Shown here: in pieces, positions 43,901-52,493 of the stretch | Numbering within the stretch: position 1 is the first letter of the stretch | How the letters are laid out: the number at the start of each line of letters is the position of its first letter | DNA from: Acanthaster planci | Lineage: Eukaryota > Echinodermata > Asteroidea > Valvatida > Acanthasteridae | Direction: 5' to 3' | DNA: 64,000 nt | Assembly: GCF_001949145.1 (NCBI RefSeq) | Contig: NW_019091391.1 | Coordinates: 1,595,445 to 1,659,444 of the forward strand | The notes under the pieces: generated by a model | The model's input: the letters and a program-made list of their open reading frames with translations, nothing else | Databases searched by the model: none | Told to the model about the DNA's origin: nothing | Translations under genes and position numbers: made by a program

Positions 43901-46900
43901 GTTCCGGCCTAACCCAAATTATTCTGACAGCATGTAGCACTGCACATGACTTTCACAGTGAAGTAAGGAAAACCTGCCACATTTATGATTTGCATTGTCA
44001 AGGGAAATACAAAGACACAAATTTGATGCACTGTGTAAATTTCCGATTCCCAAAGCCCATTCCTTCAATTTTTTTTTCCTTGAAAGAATGCATTTCAAAA
44101 TGGACAAGACAATGAGAACAATGGAACTGAAAATTCCCACTTAACCGGCGGCAAAATCATTTCATACCCAAGTAACAAGAACCTGTTTATAGCTGCATAC
44201 ATGTTTCATAGATATCCTGATTCCCCAATTGTGAGGTTTCCATTCCTGTATGAATTCATCATGCGATTGTGAGTTCTTTTCTTTCCCCCTTGTTCCAAAG
44301 TTCTTTTCTTTCCTTTTTTTCCTCTCTCAGGAGCCTTTTGGATTATGACGGCGGCTCGGTGTTCCGTTACGGCTCTCTTTCAAAAGTAGTTCAAGGAAGG
44401 CACAGCAGCGTAGGCAAAGCGGTGTGTGGGTGGGTATTGTGGGGCACCATCAAGAATTTCAGAAATCAGAGACAAAGTTTGCACGTACCCGGTACATGGG
44501 AAGCTACGTGTACATGCATAGGCCAACGGAATGTACGTGGGCACACAGTACCGTCTCACCCACTCACTTCCGAAGATAGCCACAGATAGACGTCTGGTCC
44601 CAGCACCAAAACGGATCATCTAATAGCCCCAGATTTCTGTAGTCGCTCCCCCCCCTACCCGAAAGTACCTTTGCTCCCATGCATGCTGTTCTACGATAAT
44701 CACACCCACAAAACAGGGTAGGGTTTAGATAGACTGAATTTTCTAAACCCTATTCAGAGTAACAGTTCTGGTTCCAAATATACCAAAATGAACCAATTGA
44801 GACAAATCAGCTGCAAAGGGGTGTGTTTTAGTGGGTTTCAGGTAGGCTAGGTTTTTCCAGTAGAGATAGTTTATACATGTATAATATCCACATACATACA
44901 TGCGTACCCTACACTTCTTTGCAATATTTGGTTCTCCATTGGGCCTTCTTTTTTTTTCCAATTTTTTCATAATGTGAAATTGCAGGCAGTGGTGCAAGTA
45001 CATGTATGCCCAACAAAACTTCTTCGCATCTGTTTAGCAACTGCAAGTTACTTGATTACGACAAGGAAAGAAAGAGAACATTTTTGCCCCTAAGAAATTT
45101 TTCTGTTTAGAAAAAATAAAATGACTCGCCCTCCACAGGGTGTACATGTAGATAAAATGTGCCAGTAGGTCACTCCAGCCAGTGATCGATCTAATGTACG
45201 TACAATGTACAGTGTTTTTCTCTAACAGGTGTATGTGTACACTGTTAATGATAATTTCTAAACATCTGTTTATGTTTTACATGCAGCAGTATTTTCCACA
45301 AAAGAGCCACAATTTCTAACAACTGCCCTGAATTTGTGCACAAACATTTAACACATCAAGCTCATTATGAATTGTTCATTATGAACGGTACCCTACACCC
45401 TGACAAAGAGCACGGATACAATGAAACCTGTACATAACAATTTCAATGGTGCTTGCAACTTGGTCGGATCTTTTGTCAACCAACTGAATGCATTTCCTGC
45501 ACTTCATGTGCATGAACATGAACTGTGACACTGGGCTGCATGGACAATGTACATGTCACTACGGTCTGCACAATGTACAGTATGTATTATGCTTCCAATA
45601 ACAACCACAACAAGCACGCCAAAGCAGCATGCATCGGAACCGGGCAATAAAAAAGGGGGAGCCAACATCATCATGCAGCCAGGAAAAAAAACCTGTCTGT
45701 GACCTACTACAAACTCCTTCCACTCCCACAATATATTTTGAAATGGATTCCCCAGTGTGCGCTATCTGAAGCCATGTGTTTTCCACTAGACCCAACATTC
45801 TGAAAGGAAATGTGAAGAGTTGTTCACCAGTGTTGAAGATCTGTGTTGAAAATGAGGGTTTGTGAATATTGAACAGAAACATTAACTGGTGGCAACATAC
45901 ATGTACACGTGAGGATTTAAGCTCACACACCATCAATTCCCAGCGAAAGACTGTGGTTTTTTTCAACTGTTTACTGCACACATTGCAAGTGCATTTTGAC
46001 TTTGAGCTTTGGACCCGATGTCTCGAGGGACAGTTTTGTGGGGGGGGGGGAAATCTTGATGGCTTCCCGGATTCTTCAGAAGCATTGGTGTCACTGTAAA
46101 CCACATGCCTTATGTACAGGTATACCCACCATACAAGCCTTCATCTCTTACAGAAGCATTCGCTTTGGTTCACACAAAACCTACAGGTTCAAGGAATTGT
46201 ACATGAATTATTGAACAACCTAAGACAAGCAGAATTATCTACAAACCTGCTAAGTAAATACCAATTAAGACAACGGACACGGGGTTGTCTCAGAATCACC
46301 ATTAGTAACCTAAAATACTGAATTTAGTTACCAAGGTTATCTCTCACACAACTATGGCTAATACACCTAGCATCGGTACCTGCATATTTCATGTCAACAA
46401 CTGATATGACTGAAGGTCCCTCATGGACAGTGACAATTTTTCTCAATGAAACTATCTGAAGATTTAGCCCCAGTCATAATGAGCTTTGGGACAATGAAAC
46501 AGCATTGTTTATGGCCGCTTTTGACCAGTAAAAAAAATGACAGGGCAAAACATAGGACCACTGTTGACTAGGAAAAAACTGACAGCCCCCCCCCCCAAAT
46601 CACTGTCTGACTCTGAGCCTGCAACTTTTGCCAATGTCCACAGAAACTGCTCTCCATGGGGCTCATCTCTTGGAAGTACCAGTAACAGAACTGTGTTAAG
46701 CACGGGAAAGAGTTGCTCAAATGAGAAAGAAAAGGGCATACATGTACACAATAGTTAAATGTAAACACTGTTTACTTCATGTGTAGGTAATGGTTATTGC
46801 AGGGCAGGAACTTCATGGCGGCTTCGGAGGCAATTGCCTTGATGCCCCTGGTCTGTGCCTCAACGCCCATTGAAATATCTCCGTAGACAAGATGATTTTC

Positions 46901-49900
46901 TAGCACAAGTGCCCTTCGCAAATATTGCCTTGCCTCTTCAAGAATGAAGTTCCTGCCCTGTTATTTGACTGGTCTCTGCTTTGTATGTACATAATGTAAA
47001 TTTCCCGCTCAATTTTTACTTATTTGCAGCTCAGTTTCCTTCTCTCGGGATCTCCTCCACCTGTGTTTCATAAAGCTGATCCACTCTTCAATACGGCATT
47101 AATCCACCTACCCCCTCCAATAAAATTATGCATGCTGATCATCACACGAGCTGTCTTCGCACAACCTCCTGACATGAATTGCGCATACATACAGTACATG
47201 TGTGCACATTACGTGAGCATACAATGTGAGCTGGAAAACTGACACGCCTACATTGTACATGTACATGTCCTAACATCAAGAGCATAAATTGAACACATGT
47301 TCATCATGTCCATGAACATCGCACCAACGGACTGCATTAGTCTGCTCCTACAAGTCTTCGTTTCATACTTCTCTGCAATCCAAGCCCAGAGGGCTCGGTT
47401 TTTCTGTTAAAAAGAATGGAGCCCTTTCTGACAAGGAAGAACCTGCCTGCCCAAGTATGCCTTCAAAATACATGTCATGCAGTCTTCTTCCATACATGTA
47501 CATCACGCAGTACAGTGCATGTATGACTGGGGCCAAGGGGGACATACAAGTAGTGTCCAAATGTGTGGAAACCACACCACAAAAGATGAAGAGTATACAC
47601 TCCAGGCAGCACTAGGGAACCTTCAACCGTACTCAAACTCCACCTGGGGCTTTCGTAGGATTCTTTGGGATTTAGGAAGGAAGAGCGCTGGTATACATGT
47701 ACATGTATTTGCTTCATGGCGGGGGGAGGGAGCCTTGACATCCCCTGATAGTTTCAGGATGTTTTTAAGGAGAACATCGGTTGATAGGTAGAATGCACAG
47801 TGTTTCACGAGACCAGATCAGCTTAATCTCTTTTGAATGACTGCAACGCACGAATATAAGGTGTTACATATGGCCCAATGGTACACATGTACTGTACGTA
47901 CATGCACATACATGTACCACCTGATACATTCAGCCCAAGGACATTTCAATCTCCATACTTTCCTTTAACCATACTGTACATGTATGTAGGAACACCTGTG
48001 ACCAAATCTTACACAGTGAAATTCAGTGCGGTCTTGCCAGCATTCAAACCTTATCTACATGTACGTGATCCGAGTCAAAAGTACATGTAGCAACTTGTGG
48101 GTGGAAGGCCTTTGAGAGAATCTTGCACTGTGTAGGTCTAAATCAGTTTGAAGGTTCCCTCAAAATTTCCCACCAATACACGTATATGGTCTGATTTCAT
48201 GTACATGTGGTCTACATCTATGTCAAATCAAGGAGCTTAATATACCCTTTCTCATTCAAAACAAGTTACCCAAAATATGGCCTTTGGACTCATTTTGCGG
48301 GATACGGTCACATTTGGTTAACTACATGTACAGCAAATGGCAGACAAGAATAAAGCCAATTCAATTTGTCTGCATGATTTTTGTATGCACTCACATGTAG
48401 TCTCGGTCTCAAGGAAGTACAGTGCACACGTATGCAGACAATGTGCAAACATGCAAGTCAGTACAGAGGCTGCTTGAACAGTAGTCGAAGCAAGGCTGTA
48501 GTGTAGCATTGTGGCTGGGAATAATCACCTACATTGTACATGCATTCATACAAAGTCAACAGGCCACCTCCACACTGAACCAGGAAGTGGCAACTAGAAG
48601 TTCCTCCCAAATCACTGCAGAGGTAATGACTAATGGGTTTCATACACCTTTTCTGGTGGCTGCAAATACACTAAAGCCTACAGACAAAACATGCTTTTTT
48701 GTAACATGTTTTTGGAAGCTGGAATTATGGATGCCAAATAACCTGTACAATGAAACTGGTGATCAAGTGATCAGGTGATGTGGCTGCTACCTGTACACGT
48801 ACCGTCCAAAATGCATTATGCCTCTCCCTAATCATGTCAACTTGTCATGTACACCATGTATGAATCAAGTACAGTAAATTCAAGAGTTCTACCTGTATGT
48901 CAAAATCATGTACAGATATGTTGTTGATCATAATATGCAGTGCACCACATGAAGATTTTGTTATTTGGGGACCCTGTTCCTATTGGAACAGAGAATTAGA
49001 GTTTAGTTTTTTTGGACCCACCAAAGCAATGATGGGGACCTCATGTTGAATAGCTACAGGCTTAAGTTTGTGGAAAGAGGACCTGGTTTAGATTTTTGAG
49101 GGCAATTATGGGGTGAAAATTGTCAGTTTTGCTGCTAATACACATGGCACATGAAGGAATAACTCAGGTAGTTGGGAAAAAATTCCATATATGGATGTCA
49201 CTTGACATCCTGTGCACAAACTCTATGACCGATCTGAAAAATTCTAAGTGTTTTCACGACTTAGATTTTTCCTTTCCAAATTGAACTTTCTGGACCTGTT
49301 TTTGCTTTCTGATGGCTAATAGGTTACTGGGGAATAATTACTGGCATCCGTATGTGGAACTCTTTCCCATGGTTGGTACGGTCAAAAAGTAAGATTTTCT
49401 CACAATTTACAATGTTAAATTCACTAAAAACAGGGTAAGCATTATAGAGAAACATTGCCTTTGGTTGCACTTTTTCAAGGACTGACCTGTGTCGTAAGAA
49501 TAATAAATATGGAGGGGTCCTAAACTACAAAATCAGCAATTCCCCTTGGGCATGTTGGGAAGACGACACATGACCGAAGCCAGAGGTAGAAATTAATTGT
49601 AAACGTTAAAAAAATGCAAATGCATTTCAATATTTACCTCGTTGTGATAGTTTCTTTGTGTTGATAATTTTTGCAGCAAACTCCTGGTTTGTCTTTTTAC
49701 GTATGCACCGTTTTACGACACTGAACGCTCCCCTGTAAAAAATGATAAAAACCACACTCTCAGATTGAGGAACTGCACGCGCGACATGGAGCACAATATA
49801 AAATATCGGACATGTCAAGACAGTCACCATAACCAATATTATCACCGTTAAGTCATCATGCCTATCCAGGAATTCCAGTATTTGATAACATGGGGGTGGA

Positions 49901-50016
49901 GACATTATTAAACGTGACAAACCGGTGGGAAATACTTACTTTCCGAGCTCTTCCTTCAGTTCATATTCGTCTGAAAATCGTGTACACACATCCTGTTGGT
50001 GCAGCGTCGTCGCCAT
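1883..50016 (-). CDS. CAMK2: Calcium/calmodulin-dependent protein kinase II, 5' part (exons 1-7 of a partial gene)
   Basis: Ser/Thr kinase activated by Ca2+/calmodulin; known CaMKII forms dodecamers in cytosol and synapses. Joined minus-strand exons are 50016-49940, 49732-49638, 19105-19046, 13128-13074, 9872-9734, 3964-3862 and 1966-1883: 613 nt, 204 codons plus one base, with no frame break. Visible motifs are the glycine loop GKGAFSVV (residues 25-32), the VAIK-type lysine in AAKIIN (K47), catalytic HRDLKPEN (D140), DFG (D161) and the activation-segment end GTPGYLSPE. Identity to animal CaMKII is near-continuous. All introns are GT-AG and most exon lengths (95, 60, 55, 103, 84) equal those I know from vertebrate CAMK2 genes. 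The rest of the C-lobe, the autoinhibitory helix with the autophosphorylated Thr, the linker and the hub lie left of base 1. Which vertebrate paralogue it resembles cannot be decided; invertebrates usually have one gene. Confidence 0.97.
1967..3861. other. CAMK2 intron 6
   Basis: Unique, AT-rich sequence with homopolymer runs (C at 2348-2355, T at 3548-3556) and a small perfect hairpin at 3348-3371 (11-bp arms GTTTTGGTGTA, 2-base loop). No coding signal. Confidence 0.6.
3862..3964 (-). CDS. CAMK2: CAMK2 coding exon 6 (DFG / activation segment)
   Basis: 103 bp, the vertebrate exon length. It encodes [20 protein letters not shown] then [14 protein letters not shown], containing the Mg2+-binding DFG. 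Acceptor CTCTGTTCAG, donor GTGAGT. Phase 0 at entry; a Gly codon is split at exit. Confidence 0.97.
6178..6310. repeat. Dispersed repeat fragment (GC-rich, gagcgcgaag type)
   Basis: GCGAGCGCGGAGCGCGAAGC followed by GGGGTCCGGGGGGGCATGCTC and GGGAAAATTTGGCTTCTAGATGC. Strings of this type recur as non-autonomous repeat remnants in several marine invertebrate genomes. The class is unknown to me and the boundaries are approximate. Confidence 0.45.
7858..7945. repeat. Dispersed repeat, copy 1 (matches 52770-52862)
   Basis: About 85 bp including AATTCTGGCACTTCAGAAAG then CTGTCGTCCAGCCAAC. It is nearly identical to a segment inside the intergenic inverted-repeat element about 45 kb away. The two share no similarity outside this block. 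Confidence 0.7.
9283..9521. mobile_element. MITE-like inverted-repeat element, copy A
   Basis: The ends are AATGGGTCATTC (9283-9294) and its complement GAATGACCCAT (9510-9520). The interior (TTTATGTCCCTGTAA..., ...CATCACTCTTGG-like..., ...TTCTAAATTTACAAAATCA) aligns along its length with copy B at 9971-10211 in the same orientation. Length about 239 bp; no coding capacity. The superfamily is not clear. Confidence 0.6.
9734..9872 (-). CDS. CAMK2: CAMK2 coding exon 5 (fused: hinge to catalytic loop)
   Basis: 139 bp encoding [20 protein letters not shown] through [20 protein letters not shown] to VHRDLK, including the catalytic Asp. The length equals the sum of two vertebrate exons (66 + 73 bp) with no intron at the ADAS/HCIQQ junction. 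Acceptor GAACTTCCAG, donor GTAAAT. A MITE copy in the intron lies on each side (9283-9521 and 9971-10211). Confidence 0.97.
9873..13073. other. CAMK2 intron 4
   Basis: 3.2 kb. Contains MITE copy B at its left end, a two-copy tandem duplication of about 30 bp at 11602-11660 (CAGGAAGT...TACGTACGATAT), a T-then-G homopolymer tract at 11900-11921, and otherwise unique AT-rich sequence. No exon other than those listed. Confidence 0.55.
9971..10211. mobile_element. MITE-like inverted-repeat element, copy B
   Basis: Terminal inverted repeats start AATTCCAGAAATAAGGGGTC (9971-9990), with the complement ending at 10211. The subterminal GTGTCCCTGT/ACAGGGACAC is also inverted. Its interior is similar to copy A. 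Length 241 bp. It sits about 100 bp upstream of CAMK2 exon 5 in transcript order. Confidence 0.65.
13074..13128 (-). CDS. CAMK2: CAMK2 coding exon 4 (strands beta4-beta5, hinge)
   Basis: A 55-bp micro-exon encoding [18 protein letters not shown], too short to show as an ORF. The preceding split Val codon (G from exon 3 plus TT) and the split Leu codon at its end fit both neighbours. Acceptor TTTACTCTTCAG, donor GTAAGT. Vertebrate CAMK2 has SISEEG or similar where this has SIPEEN. Confidence 0.96.
14200..14286. repeat. TACATGTA-rich cluster
   Basis: Dense TACATGTA/ACATGTAC units immediately left of the hAT-like MITE. One of many such clusters in the CAMK2 introns. Confidence 0.6.
14287..14510. 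mobile_element. hAT-like MITE with target-site duplication
   Basis: The ends are CAGTGCCGTTAGC and (complement) CAGTGGCGTAGC, the form typical of hAT elements. Flanking 8-mers TGTAGCTA (14279-14286) and TGTAGCTG (14511-14518) match at 7 of 8, as expected for an 8-bp hAT duplication. The body is rich in C tracts (TGCCCCCC repeats) and codes for nothing. 224 bp. Confidence 0.75.
19046..19105 (-). CDS. CAMK2: CAMK2 coding exon 3 (alphaC helix)
   Basis: 60 bp, phase-compatible with its neighbours. It encodes [19 protein letters not shown] after a split Asp codon. The Glu of EREAR is the alphaC glutamate that pairs with the ATP lysine in kinases. Acceptor TTTCGATACAG, donor GTAAGG. An island of about 20 codons lying alone between two long introns. 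Confidence 0.96.
19207..19322. mobile_element. Small inverted-repeat (MITE-like) element
   Basis: The left arm GGCCGTGTCCGAAACGGCC...TCGGCTAGGTCT pairs imperfectly with the complement of the right arm (GGCTGCATCCGAATCTG...GAGCTAGGTCTTTCC). About 115 bp, non-coding, 100 bp upstream of CAMK2 exon 3. No certain target-site duplication. Confidence 0.5.
19893..20309. mobile_element. hAT-like MITE with 8-bp target-site duplication
   Basis: Inverted ends CAGTGTTCTAGCTA and (complement) CAGTGTTCTAGCCA. Flanking 8-mers GATGGGGG (19885-19892) and GATAGGGG (20310-20317) match at 7 of 8. The interior includes TAGTGAGCGTAGTGAGCG. 417 bp, no transposase reading frame. Confidence 0.75.
20650..20975. repeat. 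TACATGTA-rich cluster
   Basis: Repeated TACATGTACATGTA strings on both strands with interruptions. It generates overlapping spurious ORFs rich in Val-His, Cys-Thr and Met-Tyr. Confidence 0.6.
21455..21595. repeat. TACATGTA-rich cluster with short tandem copy
   Basis: ACATGTA units plus a two-copy tandem TGTACTGTATATGCWCAGGT near 21508-21555. Same class as the other clusters. Confidence 0.6.
21850..21893. repeat. Perfect 44-bp hairpin (21-bp arms, 2-base loop)
   Basis: The arm AAAGTCAGATCCCTTCACCC plus G at 21850-21870 and its exact complement at 21873-21893 are separated by TC. Arm identity is 21 of 21. Too tight a loop for a microRNA precursor. Confidence 0.85.
24687..24820. mobile_element. 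Small MITE-like element with ~31-bp inverted ends
   Basis: CCGATGATCCACAATAGTGT... at 24687 pairs with the complement of ...ACTATTGTGAATCGCCCG ending at 24820; both arms continue through CCAAGAGTC. About 134 bp. No coding capacity; no certain target duplication. Confidence 0.6.
27235..27447 (+). CDS. Exon-like open frame of unknown origin inside CAMK2 intron 2
   Basis: A polypyrimidine run and ATAG (ending 27234) look like a splice acceptor. From there a 70-codon frame runs to TAA at 27445-27447. From its internal Met at 27253 it reads [20 protein letters not shown] and onward. AATAAA at 27436-27441 overlaps the 3' end of the frame. Codon choice looks coding and differs from the surrounding repeats. 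I do not recognise the protein. It could be a terminal exon of a nested plus-strand gene, a pseudogene or transposon fragment, or chance. Confidence 0.3.
   Translation: MVRKAKMSTDQLENEILASRNFSTNDVETVGDSLIYSSNMSSNGRYVKPMVMATDHTHSCGSGGRLDNKI
28527..28961. mobile_element. hAT-like MITE with 8-bp target-site duplication (family shared with 53616-53808)
   Basis: Inverted ends begin CAGTCATGCTTTTTAGCATC and (complement) GGGGTCATGCTGTTTAGCAT, each followed by CGTCAACAAAGCGTC-type sequence. Identical flanking 8-mers CATACACG occur at 28519-28526 and 28962-28969. 435 bp, non-coding. Confidence 0.8.
29920..30290. repeat. Large TACATGTA/ACATGTAC cluster
   Basis: About 370 bp of interrupted ACATGTAC, TGTACATG and CATACATG units, including ACATACATACATACATGTAC. 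It reads as spurious ORFs of Met-Tyr-Val-His composition in several frames. Confidence 0.65.
30860..31020. repeat. TACATGTA-rich cluster
   Basis: ACATGAACATACATGTAC and ATGTACATGCACATGTACAT strings around a short unique stretch. Confidence 0.55.
32750..33045. repeat. Diverged direct tandem duplication (about 130 bp x 2)
   Basis: 32750-32880 and 32916-33045 share, in order, CATTGGCACTG, GCTTCACT, ACCATCA..ATGGTGTG, ACTCCTCT, GACTTGATGGG and TACACATTCAAATGAAAAT. The second copy is shifted by about 166 bp. The ORFs over it are not conserved between copies, so it is not coding. Confidence 0.7.
35210..35570. repeat. TACATGTA-rich cluster
   Basis: Repeated GTACATGTA units, including TTTACATGTACATGTATATC and CTGTACATGTACAGTG. 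To its left, 35025-35170 is AT-rich with ATATCGATATC palindromes. Confidence 0.55.
37694..37943. mobile_element. Fold-back element with 14-bp target-site duplication
   Basis: Arms at about 37731-37831 and 37846-37929 are near-complements (core GTAATTGCCAAGCTTTCG, GGTACCTTCGTCAGGGCAAG, GCAGATT). The direct repeat ACCTGATTTAATAA at 37680-37693 and 37930-37943 brackets the insertion. The complement of the left arm reads CCTGACGAAGGTACC, translatable as [12 protein letters not shown], a peptide style seen at retroelement 3' ends (for example Penelope-like). It may be two inverted truncated copies. Confidence 0.7.
37975..38110. repeat. TACATGTA-rich cluster
   Basis: Dense TGTACATACATGTACATGTA and ATGTACATGTACTGGTACAT strings next to the fold-back element. 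Confidence 0.6.
38540..38720. repeat. TACATGTA-rich cluster
   Basis: TATGTACATGTACAAGTACA, TGTACATTGTACATGTGTGC and GTACATGTACATGTGATATC type units on both strands. Confidence 0.6.
40055..40543. other. Assembly gap (489 N)
   Basis: A run of N. Open frames that span it are artefacts of N translating to X. The gap lies in CAMK2 intron 2 and may hide repeats. Confidence 0.99.
40720..40848. mobile_element. Inverted-repeat (MITE-like) element
   Basis: The left arm GGCTGCAGCTTGAAATCACA..CTATGG pairs with the complement of the right arm (GGCTGCGGCTTCAAATTTCA..CTATGGG), extending outwards through TTAGGCTGTTGCCC / AAGGCTTTGTCC. About 130 bp with a short loop. Non-coding. Confidence 0.55.
41624..42060. 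mobile_element. Fold-back element, arms about 150 bp
   Basis: Left arm 41624-41776 and right arm 41911-42060 are complements over most of their length (TTTTAAAGAGCAC, TCTCTGATTT..ATCTGTTCAA, ATAAATAYGGAAGCATCCA, TCTTCAGAGCTCAACTACAT). The spacer is about 134 bp. It accounts for the two ORFs seen in this area. No transposase. Confidence 0.75.
42061..49637. other. CAMK2 intron 2, last part
   Basis: Apart from the MITE at 46.8 kb, this is unique AT-rich DNA with moderate TACATG content up to about 48.9 kb and little after that. ORFs such as 45559-46104 (minus) show no recognisable domain and overlap low-complexity sequence. Confidence 0.5.
46800..46960. mobile_element. MITE with perfect 17-bp inverted ends (hAT-like)
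   Basis: CAGGGCAGGAACTTCAT at 46800-46816 and its exact complement at 46944-46960. Short direct repeats GTTATT at 46793-46798 and 46960-46965 flank it. The CAG...CTG ends are hAT-like. 161 bp, non-coding. Confidence 0.72.
49638..49732 (-). CDS. CAMK2: CAMK2 coding exon 2 (glycine loop and ATP-binding lysine)
   Basis: 95 bp, the same length as the vertebrate exon. Acceptor TTTTTACAG, donor GTAAAT. It encodes [18 protein letters not shown] and then [13 protein letters not shown]. The conserved Lys of AAKIIN contacts ATP. It is separated from exon 1 by only 207 bp, then followed by a 30.5-kb intron. Confidence 0.97.
49940..50016 (-). CDS. CAMK2: CAMK2 coding exon 1 (start codon, N-terminus)
   Basis: The reverse complement starts with ATG at 50016 and encodes [20 protein letters not shown] then KEELG, ending in two bases of the glycine-loop lysine codon before donor GTAAGT. 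The core [10 protein letters not shown] matches the CaMKII N-terminus (vertebrate CTRFTDEYQL). There are about five extra residues between MATT and CTRF compared with vertebrate forms. The start is chosen because MAT/MAS directly precedes this core in the family. Confidence 0.95.
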
Positions 50017-50117
50017 GTTGGAAAATGAGTGATGAATTTTGTACTGTACCTTTACTGCACGCATGCACAGAATGAGCGGCCGAACTGTGCGCGTACGTAA
50101 GAGACGTGTGTTTGCTG

Positions 50118-50428
50118 TGACGTGATTGACGTGTTATGATCAGAGGGGCGTGGTCCGAAAGCACTGAAAAAGATGAAACGGGAAATCAAAATATCAACTT
50201 CGCTGATCAAATATGGATATTTCAACCAAACAAATTCACAGCTATCCATTCACAACAAAGTTATATTGTTCCTGTTGTCTTGTCAGTAAATTCCAGAAAC
50301 GATCTTATTTTTAGGAATCATTCAACAATGACGATTTACCACTCTTAGTGCTGTCATTTCTTAACCCTACATAAATTCTGTTCTGTAATTTTCTCCAATT
50401 TCTTCTTTATCGCAAGACAGTGACGTGA
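50118..50428 (-). promoter_or_regulatory. CRE-like sites upstream of the CAMK2 start
   Basis: TGACGTGA occurs at 50118-50125, an overlapping TGACGTG at 50127-50133 and another TGACGTGA at 50421-50428. A GGGGCGTGG Sp1/KLF-like box is at 50145-50153. These lie about 100-400 bp upstream of the CaMKII ATG, where a promoter is expected. TGACGT is the core bound by CREB/ATF factors; function here is inferred. Confidence 0.4.
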
Positions 50429-52493
50429 CCCGCCTCCGAAAGATTGAACTGGTGATGTCGCCGGATTTGCAGTGACACGGATCTGTGTGCTGTCGTTCTT
50501 ACTTTCGTCAAATAATCAATCATTATCTTTCGAATCAAACAGTCCTGCTTTTCTAGAACAATTAGTCAGTTTTTACAGTGCAGGAAGTTACTGCAACTTT
50601 CGTAAATGGGGACCTTTATTTTGAGGATTAAGATGCGTAGTTTTGATCGAGAGTTTTTGTATAATTTAGTCGTAGCCAAAACCAACTTTTCCGGGCATTT
50701 AGAACTTAAACGGGGAAAATAATTTTATTTTTTTAAATGTAAAAACTCAAAAAAAATTTTTTTTAATGTAACCTTTTATGGCCTTTCTGGGGCGAGGCTA
50801 CATTTTGAGACTTTTACACACTTTGGGAAGAGAAAATGAAAGAGAGAAAAAACACCTTATCTCCCATTTTCCCCCCTTTTAAAAAATATTTTTGGCTCCT
50901 TTTATTTTAGGAGGCATGGCCCGTGATGCCCAATCCGTCCTTGCATAATTATTTGTTAACCTGTGTTCCTTCATCCATGTTTAGACGAGCGAAGAAATGA
51001 AATAATGCATGCGAACCTGTGAAGGCTTACGACCTAGTAGGCAATGTGATGGCGACACTCCACCTATCGAGTTTTTATGAGGCAGTTATTTCAGTACGTG
51101 TAATAACAGGAAGCTAATCAGGTGTATGGATGGCAGAGAGCATTTCTTGTCACAGCAAACCTTCCTTCATCTATGCATTTTTTTTTCCATTTCCGAACGG
51201 ATGTAATAACCCAACGTCCTTGTGCAGTATTTTTGCAATACTGGCGATTTACAACAGCGCGCCTCCAAGAGTTTGCAAGTGCGTTGACAAATCACAATGC
51301 ACGAAATCTGTCGACCCTCTATCCCCGACATAAAGGCAAGATGAAGTGAAAGTCCACCAATTCAATTAACTATCTGAACCATGCAAATTGTTTCTTACGA
51401 ATTCTTTGTGCATGACTGTTATTATTTTCATCTCGTTCATTCGATCCTTACATCTATCTCATCGGTGTCTTTTCTTTTGTGTAAATTCAAAATACCAACA
51501 ATAACATTATTAACAATGAAATAGAATTATTCATTTTTGTAACAGCATTATTAACTGTTTAAAAAAAATTCATCACAAAATGAAAATAAAATGTGTAAAC
51601 TAAGTTCAACGGAGTTCCAGATAACTAGACTTTGTTACCGTGTGGAGAACGCAGAAAGCGCCCCCTTTTGGTTAAAAAAATGACTGTTGCATGTATACCG
51701 AACTACGTTTGCAAGCATCCAGAAAACTTTAGTTATACATCAGCCGTCGACAGAATGTTCATAATATCATGTATCTCAGGATATATGAATACTGTTCAAA
51801 TTTGGAATTCTGTAAAGGAAAACGACTCAGAACATGTGTATATAAAAAATGATATCTTATAAAGACAAATTCAATATTATAGCCCGCAATGAACATAATA
51901 AATTTCTATGGGGCAATGACATGAACTACACGGTATATAGGACTTACTTGACCATAGCAACAACAGGGAGGACACTGCCCAACAACACTGTGACTATTTA
52001 TTACAGAGAACTCAATATGATGAGTACAAGTCCGAGCGCTATCATGAACGTATTGAGGAAGAGTTCGAACGCGTGACAATTCTCTAAGGATATTGTACAT
52101 CGGCACTTGTACATTTCCAGTTATGTAAGTACATGAAGTATCGAAAAAACTAAGAACATGAAGAATGCGTTGGCTAGACAAACTAGGATTTGACGAAATT
52201 AAATTCAAAACATGTTTGTCAATGAACGACATGTTTCTGAAGCCGTTTCTTTAACGTTGACATAACCGGCGCTGCATGGTCAGGTGGAATCGCAAAGTTG
52301 GAGCTCGGAGACGCTCAGCATTCTCAGTCTGTGCTAGTTTGTTAGCCTACTAGTTCTACTACTAGGCCATGTAGTTTGGCCGTCATTGTCACCATTGTTG
52401 TTTCAGTAAATAAAGTAAACCCAATAGCAGTGAATAGTAGGCCTACTACTGCTAGAATGTTGGACATCCCAGTCATAGGCCTACAACTTACAA

